Positions 9,038 to 17,157 are shown, numbered from the stretch's first letter. The stretch: 64,000 nucleotides of DNA from Rhodococcus sp. IEGM 1381 (GCF_030056795.1 NZ_JASHKQ010000001.1:124001-188000), one strand, 5' to 3'. Translations and numbers: made by a program. The notes: generated by a model not told the origin, from the letters alone.

Positions 9038-9707
9038 TCAGGAAGTCGACGGTGCCCGAATCCTCGACGGTGACGAAACCGAGCGACGGCGGTTCGATTC
9101 CGTAATCGGCCCATGTGGTCGGAATGGCACCCGATGCGATGAGCGTGTCACCGGATTGCAATACCTGCATCTCCACCGAGATGGGACGCGTCTGGTCCTT
9201 GAGCGTCAATGTGCCTTCGGCCGTGACGGTTTCAGTGGTTCCGTCCTTGGGGAGGCCGGCCAGATCGATCGGCGAGTCGATCGTGAACGTCGCCGTCGGG
9301 TACGTCGCGGTGTCGAAGATGTTGCCGCGGAACTGGTTGTCTCGGCGATCACTGTCGGTGGTGATCGAATTCGTCTGCACCACAACCTCACCGGTGGTCA
9401 AGGAGTTGTCGGCGATGGTGACCGAGCCGCTGACCTCGGACGTCGACCCGACAACGGTCACGTCGGAGCCGTTGAGTACCTCGTCGACGGTGTAGCCCGC
9501 CGCGGTGGTGTTCGACGCGTCACCTGGGGTGACCGTCCATGTTCCGTTCAGATCCTCGGTCGTCGCGGCCTGCGCGCCCGAGGTGTCGACGGACGCCGCC
9601 GGGGCGGCGTCTTCTTGGAACGACGCGTAGATCTTGGGCCCGAAATACAGTCCGAGCGCCACGAGTACAACGACAACCACGCCTACGATCCACCATTTCT
9701 TGGTCAT
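9018..9707 (-). CDS. Membrane-anchored YceI-like protein
   Basis: 229 aa. An N-terminal membrane anchor (WWIVGVVVVVLVALGLYF) is followed by a YceI-type lipocalin-like beta barrel: NGTWTVTPG, AGYTVDEVL, FDTATYPTATF, GTLTLKDQTRPI. YceI proteins bind isoprenoid-like lipids in a hydrophobic pocket. The ATG at 9707 is preferred because the membrane anchor follows at once; no Shine-Dalgarno site is visible, and a TATCAT-like -10 just upstream suggests a leaderless transcript. A second, soluble YceI gene lies at 28943. Confidence 0.85.
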   Translation of the reverse strand: MTKKWWIVGVVVVVLVALGLYFGPKIYASFQEDAAPAASVDTSGAQAATTEDLNGTWTVTPGDASNTTAAGYTVDEVLNGSDVTVVGSTSEVSGSVTIADNSLTTGEVVVQTNSITTDSDRRDNQFRGNIFDTATYPTATFTIDSPIDLAGLPKDGTTETVTAEGTLTLKDQTRPISVEMQVLQSGDTLIASGAIPTTWADYGIEPPSLGFVTVEDSGTVDFLINLSRQ

Positions 9708-9818
9708 GACAGCCGATGATAGTTGCAGCTTCAAGCCGATGGGAGGTGAGAGAGCTGGCAAGTACCTGAGAGTTTTGTCCGTTTACCCCGTGCGCACGTG
9801 TCGGTACCGACAGGCACA

Positions 9819-10838
9819 ATGGAACCCATGGATCCGGTGGACGCACTTCGAGAGATCGGGTACTGGCTCGAGCGCTCACGCTCGGACACCCACCGCGTCA
9901 AGGCGTACCGTCGAGCCGCCGATGTCGTCGAATCACTCGGTGCTGCAGAACGATCCGAGCACGAGAAGGCCGACAGCTGGTCCTCACTGGCCGGTATCGG
10001 AGCCAAGACCTCGCTGATCATTCGTCAGGCTCTGACGCAGGACGTTCCGGACTATCTGGCCGAGCAACGAAACGCTGCCGAACCCATCGGAAACAACGAC
10101 CTCCGCGCCGCGCTCAAGGGTGATCTGCACACCCATTCCAACTGGTCCGACGGCGGTAGCCCCATCGAGGAGATGATGCGCACCGCTGCACGGCTCGGCC
10201 ACGAGTACTGCGCGCTGACCGATCACTCCCCGCGCCTGAAGGTAGCGAACGGCCTCACCGCCGAGCGTCTGCGCGCCCAACTCGACATCATCGCCGAACT
10301 CAACGAACGGCTCGCACCGTTCCGCATCCTCACCGGAATAGAGGTCGACATCCTCGACGACGGGTCACTCGACCAGGACGAAGGCCTGCTCGCCGAACTG
10401 GACGTGGTGGTCGCGAGCGTGCATTCCAATCTGCGCGCCGATTCTGTGGCGATGACAAAGCGCATGGTCACCGCCATCGCGAACCCACACGTCGATGTCT
10501 TGGGCCACTGCACCGGACGGCTCGTCGAGGGCGGTCGCGGCACCAGGCCCGAATCGACGTTCGACGCACCCGTGGTCTTCGAGGGCTGCCGCCAATTCGG
10601 CACAGCAGTGGAGATCAACGCCCGACCCGAACGACAGGATCCACCCGAGCGCCTCATAGACATCGCCCTCGAACGCGAGTGCCTCTTCTCCATCGACACC
10701 GATGCGCACGCACCCGGCCAGCTCGACTGGCAGGGGTACGGCTGTATCCGCGCCGAGGCCCGCGGTGTGCCCGCGGAGCGAGTGATCAACACCTGGCCGC
10801 TGGACGGACTGCTCGATTGGACGGCTCGGCGCGCGTGA
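9819..10838 (+). CDS. PHP-domain phosphoesterase
   Basis: 339 aa. An N-terminal helical helix-hairpin-helix-like part (residues 1-80, LAGIGAKTSLIIRQAL) precedes a PHP metal-dependent hydrolase domain. Metal ligands are visible in GDLHTHSNWSDG, ALTDHSPR, GIEVDIL, VVASVHSN, VLGHCTGR and FSIDTDAHAP. The layout resembles the C-terminal half of bacterial PolX without the polymerase palm. Family members are exonucleases or phosphatases. Its stop overlaps the GTG of the next gene (GTGA), so the two are co-translated. Confidence 0.85.
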   Translation: MEPMDPVDALREIGYWLERSRSDTHRVKAYRRAADVVESLGAAERSEHEKADSWSSLAGIGAKTSLIIRQALTQDVPDYLAEQRNAAEPIGNNDLRAALKGDLHTHSNWSDGGSPIEEMMRTAARLGHEYCALTDHSPRLKVANGLTAERLRAQLDIIAELNERLAPFRILTGIEVDILDDGSLDQDEGLLAELDVVVASVHSNLRADSVAMTKRMVTAIANPHVDVLGHCTGRLVEGGRGTRPESTFDAPVVFEGCRQFGTAVEINARPERQDPPERLIDIALERECLFSIDTDAHAPGQLDWQGYGCIRAEARGVPAERVINTWPLDGLLDWTARRA

Positions 10839-11749
10839 ACCGTCGTCACTTCCTCTCCGGCCTGCTCGCTGTGACGCTGGTCGGCTGCAGCTCCACCGAC
10901 ACCGACTCCTCACCGAGTACGGCCGAGACGTATTCGGCTGCGCTGCAACCGGTCTCAGGCCCTACCGGCAACCCTGTCCGATTGAAGTACGGATACGAGC
11001 CGGACAACATCGGCGATCTCTACCTCCCCGACAACGACGCCGGCTCACTCCCGGTGGTGGTGATGATTCACGGCGGCGGGTGGCAGGAAGACCTCGACCT
11101 GTCGTACTTCCAGCAGATGTCGACGGCCATCGCCGATGAGGGCATCGCCGTCTGGAACGTCGAATATCGGCGTGGGCCCAACAACTGGGCCAACACTCTC
11201 TCCGATGTCGACGACGCCACCGAGGCACTTGCAACCGTCGTACAGGACGCGGCCGGCGGGAGGCTCGATCTCGATCGCGTCCACATCGCCGGACACTCGG
11301 CCGGCGGGCAGCTGGCCGCCTGGGTGGCCGCTCGACACCTGATGCCGGTCGATGCGCCGGGAGCAGAACCGAGAATCAAGCCGCGTAGCGCCACCATCAT
11401 GGCCGGCGTGTTCGACATGAAGCGGGCGGCCACACTCGGAAACGACAAGTTCGTGCCGGTCTTCCTCGGCGGCATGCCGAACGAGGTACCCGGCCGCTAC
11501 AAGATCGCATCGCCCATCGAATATCTCCCCCTCGATGTCCCGCTGACTGCGCTGCACGGTGATGCCGATCAGACGGTGTCGGTCAATCAGAGCCGCGTGT
11601 ACGTCGATGCAGCGACCAAGGCGGGCAGCACCGACACCGAACTCGTCGTACTGCCCGGAGCCGGACACGGCGCGTTTCTCGACCCGAAGAACCGCGCCTG
11701 GTCGACGGCATTGAGCACCATCACCGGACGTGCGCAGACCCTGCTCTGA
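10835..11749 (+). CDS. Lipoprotein alpha/beta-hydrolase (esterase)
   Basis: 304 aa. Signal peptide with lipobox VTLVGC (Cys about 18), so probably anchored outside the membrane. The esterase/lipase fold shows the oxyanion motif HGGGW, the nucleophile GHSAGG, an acid in LHGDADQTV and the catalytic His in PGAGHGAF. Resembles bacterial carboxylesterases of the BD-FAE/hormone-sensitive type. The GTG start overlaps the PHP gene stop; upstream in-frame reading lies inside the PHP gene and is ignored. Confidence 0.87.
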   Translation: MNRRHFLSGLLAVTLVGCSSTDTDSSPSTAETYSAALQPVSGPTGNPVRLKYGYEPDNIGDLYLPDNDAGSLPVVVMIHGGGWQEDLDLSYFQQMSTAIADEGIAVWNVEYRRGPNNWANTLSDVDDATEALATVVQDAAGGRLDLDRVHIAGHSAGGQLAAWVAARHLMPVDAPGAEPRIKPRSATIMAGVFDMKRAATLGNDKFVPVFLGGMPNEVPGRYKIASPIEYLPLDVPLTALHGDADQTVSVNQSRVYVDAATKAGSTDTELVVLPGAGHGAFLDPKNRAWSTALSTITGRAQTLL

Positions 11750-11772
11750 GCCGTAGGTGGTACACAGTTGCG

Positions 11773-12225
11773 ATGAACGGAAAAATCGCGACCGGATTGC
11801 TCGGGCTGATCGTGGCCGTCTCGGTGGCCGGATGTAGCAACGACACGTCGAGCGAGGCCGCGTCGAGCACTCCGGCCGCTGCCAGCACGACGACGTCTGT
11901 CACCTCGACCACGGTGCCTGCCACCACCACGGTCGAGGCACCAGCGCCCGCCCCTGCCGACACTCCGGTTCCCGAAGCTCCGCCTGCCGCTGAACCCGAA
12001 GCCCCTACCTCGGGCGTCACCGGCGAAGCGCTGTACCAGCAGACCTGCACCCAATTTCTGCCGTCCATCGACGCACTCGAACAAACCGGAATCTCCGATC
12101 GCGCCAAGTCGGTCGAGGGTCTGCGCACCGAAATGACCACCGCGCCGAGTTGGAACACCGTGCCGCCGAGCGATCAGGAACAAATTCTGCGTGGACTCGA
12201 CGCCGCCGGTACGGGGCAATGCTGA
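11773..12225 (+). CDS. Small Thr/Pro/Ala-rich lipoprotein
   Basis: 150 aa. Signal peptide with lipobox VAGC (Cys21), then about 60 residues of low-complexity Thr/Ala/Pro linker, then a short globular tail with two cysteines (YQQTCTQF and C-terminal GQC) that may form a disulfide. No known domain recognised. It follows the esterase by 23 bp on the same strand and may be co-transcribed. Function unknown. Confidence 0.75.
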   Translation: MNGKIATGLLGLIVAVSVAGCSNDTSSEAASSTPAAASTTTSVTSTTVPATTTVEAPAPAPADTPVPEAPPAAEPEAPTSGVTGEALYQQTCTQFLPSIDALEQTGISDRAKSVEGLRTEMTTAPSWNTVPPSDQEQILRGLDAAGTGQC

Positions 12226-12359
12226 GCGTCTGAGTCGCTGCGTCGATTCGCCGGAGCCAAGTGCGCTCACTGTCCACTAACTTCCGCCTATGACGGGATT
12301 CCGCCTCGCGAGGCAAAATGTGGACACTGAGTGCACCCCGACCAGCGCAGCCCCACCCA
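12226..12359. other. Intergenic stretch left of the tRNA-associated islet
   Basis: No gene is supported here. The sequence lies between the small lipoprotein and the partial tRNA-Ser repeat; short openings run through without start signals or family resemblance. Confidence 0.5.
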
Positions 12360-12425
12360 GCACAAAAAACTCCCCACCCGACGGATCGGGTGGGGAGTTT
12401 TGGCGGTGGCGCAGGGATTTGAACC
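12360..12425. repeat. att-like direct repeat, left copy (partial tRNA-Ser 3' end plus terminator)
   Basis: 66 bp nearly identical to 15597-15663: one missing C and one C/G difference. It contains the tRNA terminator hairpin (stem 12369-12380 with 12387-12398) and the last about 26 bases of a tRNA-Ser(CGA) gene in minus orientation, including CCA, the acceptor strand and the T-loop. The rest of the tRNA is absent. This is the arrangement left by site-specific integration at a tRNA 3' end. Confidence 0.75.
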
Positions 12426-12559
12426 GCGTTGGGCAAGGACAAGATGCGCGTCGTGCCGGGCCTGCTGTCGAAGGGGATGTCGGTGGCCGGTCAGTACAGC
12501 CCGCGGTTCGGGACCGCTCCTATCGTGGGAGTTTCTACAAGAAGCTGGGCGGATCGTAG
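12426..12559 (+). pseudogene. 3' remnant of a short-chain dehydrogenase gene
   Basis: About 44 codons resembling the C-terminal tail of an SDR: ALGKDKMRVVPGLLSKGM then APIVG, continuing after a frameshift as SFYKKLGGS and a TAG stop at 12557. It begins exactly where the att-like repeat ends, so the rest of the gene was lost at that junction. Its 3' end overlaps the broken cupin gene on the other strand. The family assignment rests on remembered SDR tails only. Confidence 0.5.
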
Positions 12560-13033
12560 GTCTGGCGTCGCGTCGCGAGAAGTCGCAGCAGGAATCCAGG
12601 TACTCCCGCGGCGGTGATGTCGTCGGGGTACCGCCGCAGCACCGCTGCTGCGGACCTCAGCCGTGGGGCACCGGTGGTGACATTGCGGCTTGTCGAGTCG
12701 ATGCCGTAGATCTCGGCGAAGAAACTCCGCCATGCGCCCCGAAGGATCCAGTTCGACGTTCACACGCGCGGATCGGCCGGGCACGCCCTCGTACCCGTGG
12801 ACGACGCCCGCCGGTACCCGTGCCGACTCACCGGCCGTGAGTATGCGTCTGCGCGTGCCAACGCGAATCCGAATGACGCCGTCGATGACGGTGAACCGCT
12901 CGGCGGAGTGCGGGTGCACGTGCGCGGGCGGGGCGTGGTGAACCGGCTCGATCGCCAGTTCGGCTCGCAGCAACGGCGCGGCGTCGAACACCGTCAGGGT
13001 TTCCCCCGCCGCCACATTGCGGTGCACCCTCAT
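12535..13033 (-). pseudogene. Cupin-domain protein, frameshifted
   Basis: The first part encodes a cupin barrel (MRVHRNVAAGETLTVFDA, PPAHVHPHSAERFTVIDG, PAGVVHGYEG) ending at MAEFL. There the frame breaks: one extra T in a TTTCTTC run (about 12720) shifts reading. The other frame continues sensibly as FFAEIYGIDSTSRNV and APRLRSAAAVLRRYPDD to a TAG at 12535. The unrepaired frame runs to 12491 as junk. The ATG overlaps the epimerase stop (ATGA). It may be a true mutation or a sequencing error. Confidence 0.7.
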
Positions 13034-13950
13034 GACGCCTGCCCTAGAAACCACTCGACCGTCGCGGCCGCAGCCTCGGGCAAGGGGGTCGACGTGAACG
13101 ATCCGACCTCACGGCGGAAGCGACCGTCGTCGACGACGAACGGGGCGTCGAATTGATAACGCGTGCTGCGTAATTCGCGCAGTATTGGATGACCCAAGGC
13201 GAGCAACCGATGCAACCACGGCGGTAGGGCGGACATCCTCGCGCGGTCGTTCCCAGCTGCCCGAGCGAACGCGTCGGCCAACTCCCGTTGAGTGTGGGGC
13301 GGGCCGACCGGAAGATGGTAAGCGCGGCCCACCGGACCGTCTGCGAGCATCGCCAGTGCGCGGCCGACGTCCGGCAAGTAGCTCCAACTGTGGGGTATAT
13401 CCGTCGCCCCGACCACGCGGACGACCGCTCCGGCGATCGCGGCCGGCACCATCTGCTCGCCGGCCGCACTGGTTGTGCCGCGCGGACCGAAGTAGTCACT
13501 GGCTCTACCGATCACGACGTCGAGGCGTCCATCGGCATGCCTGTCTTCCAGATCGTTCGCCATCGCCGTCCGGACACGACCCTTCGCGTCGGTCGCGGCA
13601 GCCGGCAGGTCCTCGGTCAGTGGCTTCGACACCGGCCCGTAGCCGTACAGGTTGTCGACGAACACCAACCGTTTCCCCTCCGAAGCGTCGGCCACCGCAG
13701 AGGTCAGTGACGGGAACTCCTGCACCCAGCGGTGGTAACTGGGTGCGGCGGCGTGCACCACGACGTCGGCCCCGTCGACTGCAGCACGAAGCCTGGCCGG
13801 GTCGCGCAGATCCGCGATGAAGGGCTCGACACCGTCCGGTAGCTCTACCGCAATCCGAGTGACGGCGCGGACCGATCGGCCTTGCGCCAGCAAGGCGTCG
13901 ACCACATGCGACCCGATTCCCCCGGCCGCCCCCAACACGACGACGGTCAT
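13030..13950 (-). CDS. NAD(P)-dependent epimerase/reductase (extended SDR-like)
   Basis: 306 aa. Rossmann motif LGAAGGIGSHVVDALL at residues 6-21, AD-type acidic loop (FIADLRDP), HAAAPSY, and an active-site region at YGYGP. The substrate half includes RASDYFGPRG and SWSYLPDVGRAL, typical of NAD-dependent epimerases/dehydratases. It sits in the middle of a four-gene run (DUF4386, this gene, cupin) joined by ATGA overlaps at both ends, so a single regulated transcript from the 14678 promoter is expected. Substrate unknown. Confidence 0.85.
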   Translation of the reverse strand: MTVVVLGAAGGIGSHVVDALLAQGRSVRAVTRIAVELPDGVEPFIADLRDPARLRAAVDGADVVVHAAAPSYHRWVQEFPSLTSAVADASEGKRLVFVDNLYGYGPVSKPLTEDLPAAATDAKGRVRTAMANDLEDRHADGRLDVVIGRASDYFGPRGTTSAAGEQMVPAAIAGAVVRVVGATDIPHSWSYLPDVGRALAMLADGPVGRAYHLPVGPPHTQRELADAFARAAGNDRARMSALPPWLHRLLALGHPILRELRSTRYQFDAPFVVDDGRFRREVGSFTSTPLPEAAAATVEWFLGQAS

Positions 13951-14678
13951 CGCGCATCGACTAGGGCGGGTGCCTGGCGGAGCAGTGCCACTCCGACGAC
14001 ACCGAGCCAGCAGAACCACGCCGCGTACGCGGTGAATCCCACCGTGCCGGCAACGCCGTCGGCCAAGGCCGGGTAGAACGGCCCGACGAGGAATGACAGG
14101 ACCCACGCGGCGGTCAACACCAGACCTGCCACCGCCGTCACCGCGCTGACGACCCGCGCCCGGACGAGTAGCACAGCGATGCCGACCGCCCACAGCGCCT
14201 GAAACGACCAGCCGAGGTACTCGCCGAGCGCGCCGCCGGCGTAGCTATTGAGCAGGTCGTAGGACACCTCGGTCGCCGTGCGAACCTCGGGCGACGTGGC
14301 CGGGTCGAGCCAAGTGGCGGCGAGGCCGGGAACCGTCAGAGGCCAGCGAATCCAGCCCAGCGTCTGGGTGAGTCCGGCCAAGATGCCGAACACGGCAACG
14401 GTTAGCGGCCACAGCCGCGGCCCCTCACCCGATGCCCGGCTCACAAAGTGTTGGTGAAGTCCGATCGCGATCGGAACCAACGCCACGGACAGAATCGTTT
14501 GCAGCAGGAACCCGGCAACCACCGGGCCCTTCGCGGCAGCGAACGCCGGGAGCACGACAGCGGCCGGCTCATCGAGCACGGCGGGCCAGCCGAAGGCTGC
14601 GCCCAGAACCATCACCGCGACGAAATTCAGGGCGGTGAACGCAATCAGTAGGGCGGCGGTGGAGCGTCGATCAGTCAT
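13947..14678 (-). CDS. DUF4386-like membrane protein
   Basis: 243 aa with about six hydrophobic helices (for example ALLIAFTALNFVAVMVLGAA and GFLLQTILSVALVPIAIGL). Conserved surroundings such as YDLLNSYAGGALGEYLGWSFQALW fit DUF4386. No enzymatic motif. ATG at 14678 is preceded by AGAGGAAG. First gene of the islet operon, divergent from the TetR gene across a region with two matching palindromes, so it is very probably the TetR target. Confidence 0.75.
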   Translation of the reverse strand: MTDRRSTAALLIAFTALNFVAVMVLGAAFGWPAVLDEPAAVVLPAFAAAKGPVVAGFLLQTILSVALVPIAIGLHQHFVSRASGEGPRLWPLTVAVFGILAGLTQTLGWIRWPLTVPGLAATWLDPATSPEVRTATEVSYDLLNSYAGGALGEYLGWSFQALWAVGIAVLLVRARVVSAVTAVAGLVLTAAWVLSFLVGPFYPALADGVAGTVGFTAYAAWFCWLGVVGVALLRQAPALVDAR

Positions 14679-14698
14679 TGGAGCTTCCTCTCTGTAGT

Positions 14699-14714
14699 GA
14701 GAGCATCTGCTCTC
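14699..14714. promoter_or_regulatory. TetR operator copy 1
   Basis: GAGAGCATCTGCTCTC: perfect 6-bp arms with a 4-base spacer, in the divergent promoter region between the DUF4386 and TetR genes. The same architecture recurs at 14750. Confidence 0.65.
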
Positions 14715-14749
14715 TCGATAGAATCGTAGAGGACTCAGCGGGTCGAGAC

Positions 14750-14765
14750 AAGAGCAACCGCTCTC
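14750..14765. promoter_or_regulatory. TetR operator copy 2
   Basis: AAGAGCAACCGCTCTC: same AGAGC-N4-GCTCT symmetry and spacing as copy 1, 20 bases before the TetR start codon. Two equal sites suggest one per divergent promoter. Confidence 0.6.
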
Positions 14766-14785
14766 GAATATGACATGATGTTCCA

Positions 14786-15469
14786 ATGCCGCTCAAGCCG
14801 CGCCAGCGGGCACGCCAGATTGCCGTCGAGGACATCAAACAGATCGCCAGCCGACAGATCCTCGAGGGCGGCGCGGGCGCGCTGTCGCTACGGGAGATTG
14901 CCAAGGAGATGGGGCTGGTCAGCAGTGCGATCTACCGGTACGTCCCTTCGCGGGACGCTCTGCTCACCGACCTCATCTCCGACGCCTACAACCGGCTGGG
15001 CTCGGCGGCCGAGGCGGCGGATGCCGAGCTGCCCCGCGACGACCTGAGCGGCCGATGGCGTGCGTTGGCCGGGTCGTTACGGGACTGGGCGCGAGCGCAT
15101 CCTGCCGACTACGGGCTGGTCTACGGCCCACCGCTGACCGGATACTTGGCCCCGCCGCAGACCTACGCCCCGGCCCAGCGATGGCTGGAGATCATGATCG
15201 ACGTGCTCGCGCGGGCTGCATCCGACGCGCCCGACCCGATCGATCCGACGCTCTGCGCCCAACTCGACGTCCTACGCGAGAGACGAAGCCCGAGCAGCTC
15301 GATCGGGGCCATCGCGGCGGGTCTCGCAGCGTGGACGCAACTGCACGGGTTGGTCGCCATGGAAATTCACGGCCAGATCGCGTTCGTACTGCCCGATGAT
15401 GGGGGCCATCTCTTCGGTCACTGCGTCGAGAAGCAGATACGAGAGCTTGGTTTGCTGAGCGCGGAGTAA
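14786..15469 (+). CDS. TetR-family regulator (WHG-type C-terminal domain)
   Basis: 227 aa. N-terminal helix-turn-helix (ALSLREIAKEMGLVSSAIYR, then YVPSRDALLTDLI). The C-terminal region with WRALAGSLRDWARAHPADYGLVYGPPLTGY and AAWTQLHGLVAMEIHG matches the TetR_C_13 (WHG) type. Divergent from the DUF4386-epimerase-cupin operon and flanked by paired palindromic sites, so it should control that operon and itself. Confidence 0.88.
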   Translation: MPLKPRQRARQIAVEDIKQIASRQILEGGAGALSLREIAKEMGLVSSAIYRYVPSRDALLTDLISDAYNRLGSAAEAADAELPRDDLSGRWRALAGSLRDWARAHPADYGLVYGPPLTGYLAPPQTYAPAQRWLEIMIDVLARAASDAPDPIDPTLCAQLDVLRERRSPSSSIGAIAAGLAAWTQLHGLVAMEIHGQIAFVLPDDGGHLFGHCVEKQIRELGLLSAE

Positions 15470-15596
15470 CCGGCGCAGGCGCCATCGGCGCAGTCATCTT
15501 CTGGTACGCGGACTCCCGGTCGATCGTTTGACCGACCGTACTTGGCAATCAGTGACGAGGCAGGGGTCAGGGGCGGAAGCGGGCGGAAGATCTCGC
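15470..15596. other. Intergenic stretch between TetR and the right repeat
   Basis: No supported gene, hairpin or family resemblance was seen in this stretch. It is the right end of the putative islet, and no integrase remnant could be recognised. Confidence 0.5.
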
Positions 15597-15663
15597 GCAC
15601 AAAAAACTCCCCACCCGACGGATCGGGTGGGGAGTTCTTGGCGGTGGCGGAGGGATTTGAACC
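15597..15663. repeat. att-like direct repeat, right copy (inside complete tRNA-Ser)
   Basis: 67-bp counterpart of 12360-12425. It covers the terminator and the last 25 bases of the complete tRNA-Ser gene. Identity stops inside the T-arm on one side and just beyond the terminator A-run on the other. Confidence 0.75.
15601..15635 (-). terminator. Intrinsic terminator of tRNA-Ser
   Basis: 12-bp GC-rich stem (15606-15617 with 15624-15635, ACTCCCCACCCG and complement) with a six-base loop, followed on the minus strand by a run of U (AAAAAA at 15601-15606). Confidence 0.85.
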
Positions 15664-15728
15664 CTCGGAGGGGGTGAACCCTCACACGCTTTCGAGGCGT
15701 GCTCCTTAGGCCGCTCGGACACGCCACC
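15639..15728 (-). tRNA. tRNA-Ser (anticodon CGA)
   Basis: 90 nt including encoded CCA. Acceptor GGTGGCG pairs with CGCCACC, discriminator G. The anticodon stem CACGC/GCGTG encloses the loop CTCGAAA, giving anticodon CGA (reads UCG). The long variable arm (GAGGGTTCACCCCCTC-like) is diagnostic of class II tRNA-Ser, and the T-loop GGTTCAAATCC is intact. Confidence 0.95.
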
Positions 15729-15786
15729 GCAGAAGACTGTACCGGAATGCGGCCCTGAGGCTAAATCGCCTGCTCAGCGGATAAAT

Positions 15787-15984
15787 CTAGTGTCCGGTGA
15801 GCTTGTCCTTGATGTTCGATGCCGCGTCCTTGACCTTTTCGACGCCGTCCTTGACTGCTGCCGAAGTCTGATCGCCCTTGCCCTCTGCTTCGAGGTCCTT
15901 GTCTCCGGTGGCCGAACCTGCGGCTTCTTTCGCCTTGCCGCCGAGGTCTTCGGTCTTGTTCGAGATCTTGTCGCCGAGTCCCAT
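15787..15984 (-). CDS. CsbD-family stress protein
   Basis: 65 aa, highly charged and Lys/Asp/Ala-rich: GLGDKISNKTEDLGGKAKEA at the start and KVKDAASNIKDKLTGH at the end. This matches small CsbD-like proteins, which are stress- or stationary-phase-induced in many bacteria. ATG at 15984 with GGAG upstream. No signal peptide. Confidence 0.85.
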   Translation of the reverse strand: MGLGDKISNKTEDLGGKAKEAAGSATGDKDLEAEGKGDQTSAAVKDGVEKVKDAASNIKDKLTGH

Positions 15985-16077
15985 GAGTGTCTCCTTCACA
16001 AGTTCGGAGCGCAGCGTTGCGCTCTGTCCTCCACCCTCCACAATCTTGGACATCGGGGCCACCATGTGACGAGATCG

Positions 16078-16533
16078 TTATCTCTGGTGGGCGAAGAAAC
16101 GAGTCAGCACTTCGGCGCATTCGGCTTCCAACACCCCGCCGCGAACCTGTGGCCTATGAGTGAGTCGACGATCCCGCACGACGTCCCACAGCGAGCCGAC
16201 GGCTCCGGTTTTGGGTTCCCACGCGCCGAACACCACAGCTCCGACCCGGGCCAGCACCAGTGCCCCCGCGCACATCGTGCAGGGTTCCAACGTGACGGCC
16301 AGGGTGCAGCCTTCGAGTCGCCAACCGTCACCGTGCACCGCCGCTGCTCGACGCAATGCGATCACTTCCGCGTGTCCGGTCGGGTCGCCCGACGCCTCCC
16401 GCGCGTTGCAGGCCCGGGCGATCTCACGTCCCGACGCGTCGAACACAACTGCTCCGACGGGTACATCGGCGTCCGACGCCTCGGCCGCGGCCGAGAGCGC
16501 TGCGCGGATCATGTCCGCGTCGGACACCACCAT
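16078..16533 (-). CDS. tadA: tRNA-specific adenosine deaminase
   Basis: 151 aa. Zinc-dependent deaminase that converts A34 of tRNA-Arg(ACG) to inosine. The active-site motifs HAE (His54, Glu56) and PCTMC (Cys85, Cys88) are intact, and the family-specific GAWEPKTGAVGSLWDV region is present. It lies three bases after the tadA-associated gene and, with tyrA on the other side, repeats the order seen in mycobacteria (Rv3752c-Rv3754). Confidence 0.93.
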   Translation of the reverse strand: MVVSDADMIRAALSAAAEASDADVPVGAVVFDASGREIARACNAREASGDPTGHAEVIALRRAAAVHGDGWRLEGCTLAVTLEPCTMCAGALVLARVGAVVFGAWEPKTGAVGSLWDVVRDRRLTHRPQVRGGVLEAECAEVLTRFFAHQR

Positions 16534-16536
16534 CGG

Positions 16537-17076
16537 TCAGCGCCGCAGCTTGTTCACCGCTGCGGCGAACTCGTCCTCGAAGCCCAGGCGTTCGGCGATG
16601 GATTGCAGTTGCTCGTCGGGGTAGTCGTCGGTCTCGGCGACGATGATGCCCAGCACGGCCTCGGGTAGTCCAAGGTCGGCGAGCAGGGCGAGGTCGCCTT
16701 CTTCGTAGGGTTCGATGTCATCGAGTTCGTCGGGGTCCACGTCGGGGATCTCGATATTCAACGCATCGAGAACGTCCGCGGCGATTTCGTAGTCCACTGC
16801 GGCGACCGCGTCGGACAGCAGCAGGCGCGTGCCGTTCGGTGCCGGACGCAGGATCACGAAGAATTCCTCGTCCACGTCGAGCAGCCCGAACACTGCACCC
16901 GAGCTGCGAAGTTCACGCAGTTCGGTCTCTGCCGCCGACAGGCTGGTCAGTGCATCGTCGGACAGCGGTGTCACAGTCCACTTGCCGTCCTCTCGGACAA
17001 CTGCAACGCCGAATCCCTCGAGGTCGTCGTACTCCGATGCGGATGCACGATTGTCTTTCGCGCGCTGTGCGGCCAT
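16537..17076 (-). CDS. tRNA adenosine deaminase-associated protein
   Basis: 179 aa, acidic (pI low by inspection; the stretch DVDPDELDDIEPYEEGDLAL is nearly all acidic). Matches the actinobacterial family always found next to tadA (TIGR03941-type, Rv3753c-like): GFGVAVVREDGKWTVTPL, then FFVILRPAPNGTRLLLSDA. Its role is unknown. ATG at 17076 fits the family start; the upstream open frame runs into tyrA antisense and is ignored. Confidence 0.87.
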   Translation of the reverse strand: MAAQRAKDNRASASEYDDLEGFGVAVVREDGKWTVTPLSDDALTSLSAAETELRELRSSGAVFGLLDVDEEFFVILRPAPNGTRLLLSDAVAAVDYEIAADVLDALNIEIPDVDPDELDDIEPYEEGDLALLADLGLPEAVLGIIVAETDDYPDEQLQSIAERLGFEDEFAAAVNKLRR

Positions 17077-17157
17077 GCGCGCAACGGTAGTCCGGTAGGG
17101 GTCGGTATTCGAAGTCCACCTCCCGCCTACGGCACCCACCTGTGCCAATCTGATCGG

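Noticed and set aside
12360-15663. Intact prophage or integrative element
   Set aside because: No integrase, recombinase, replication or phage structural gene lies between the repeats.
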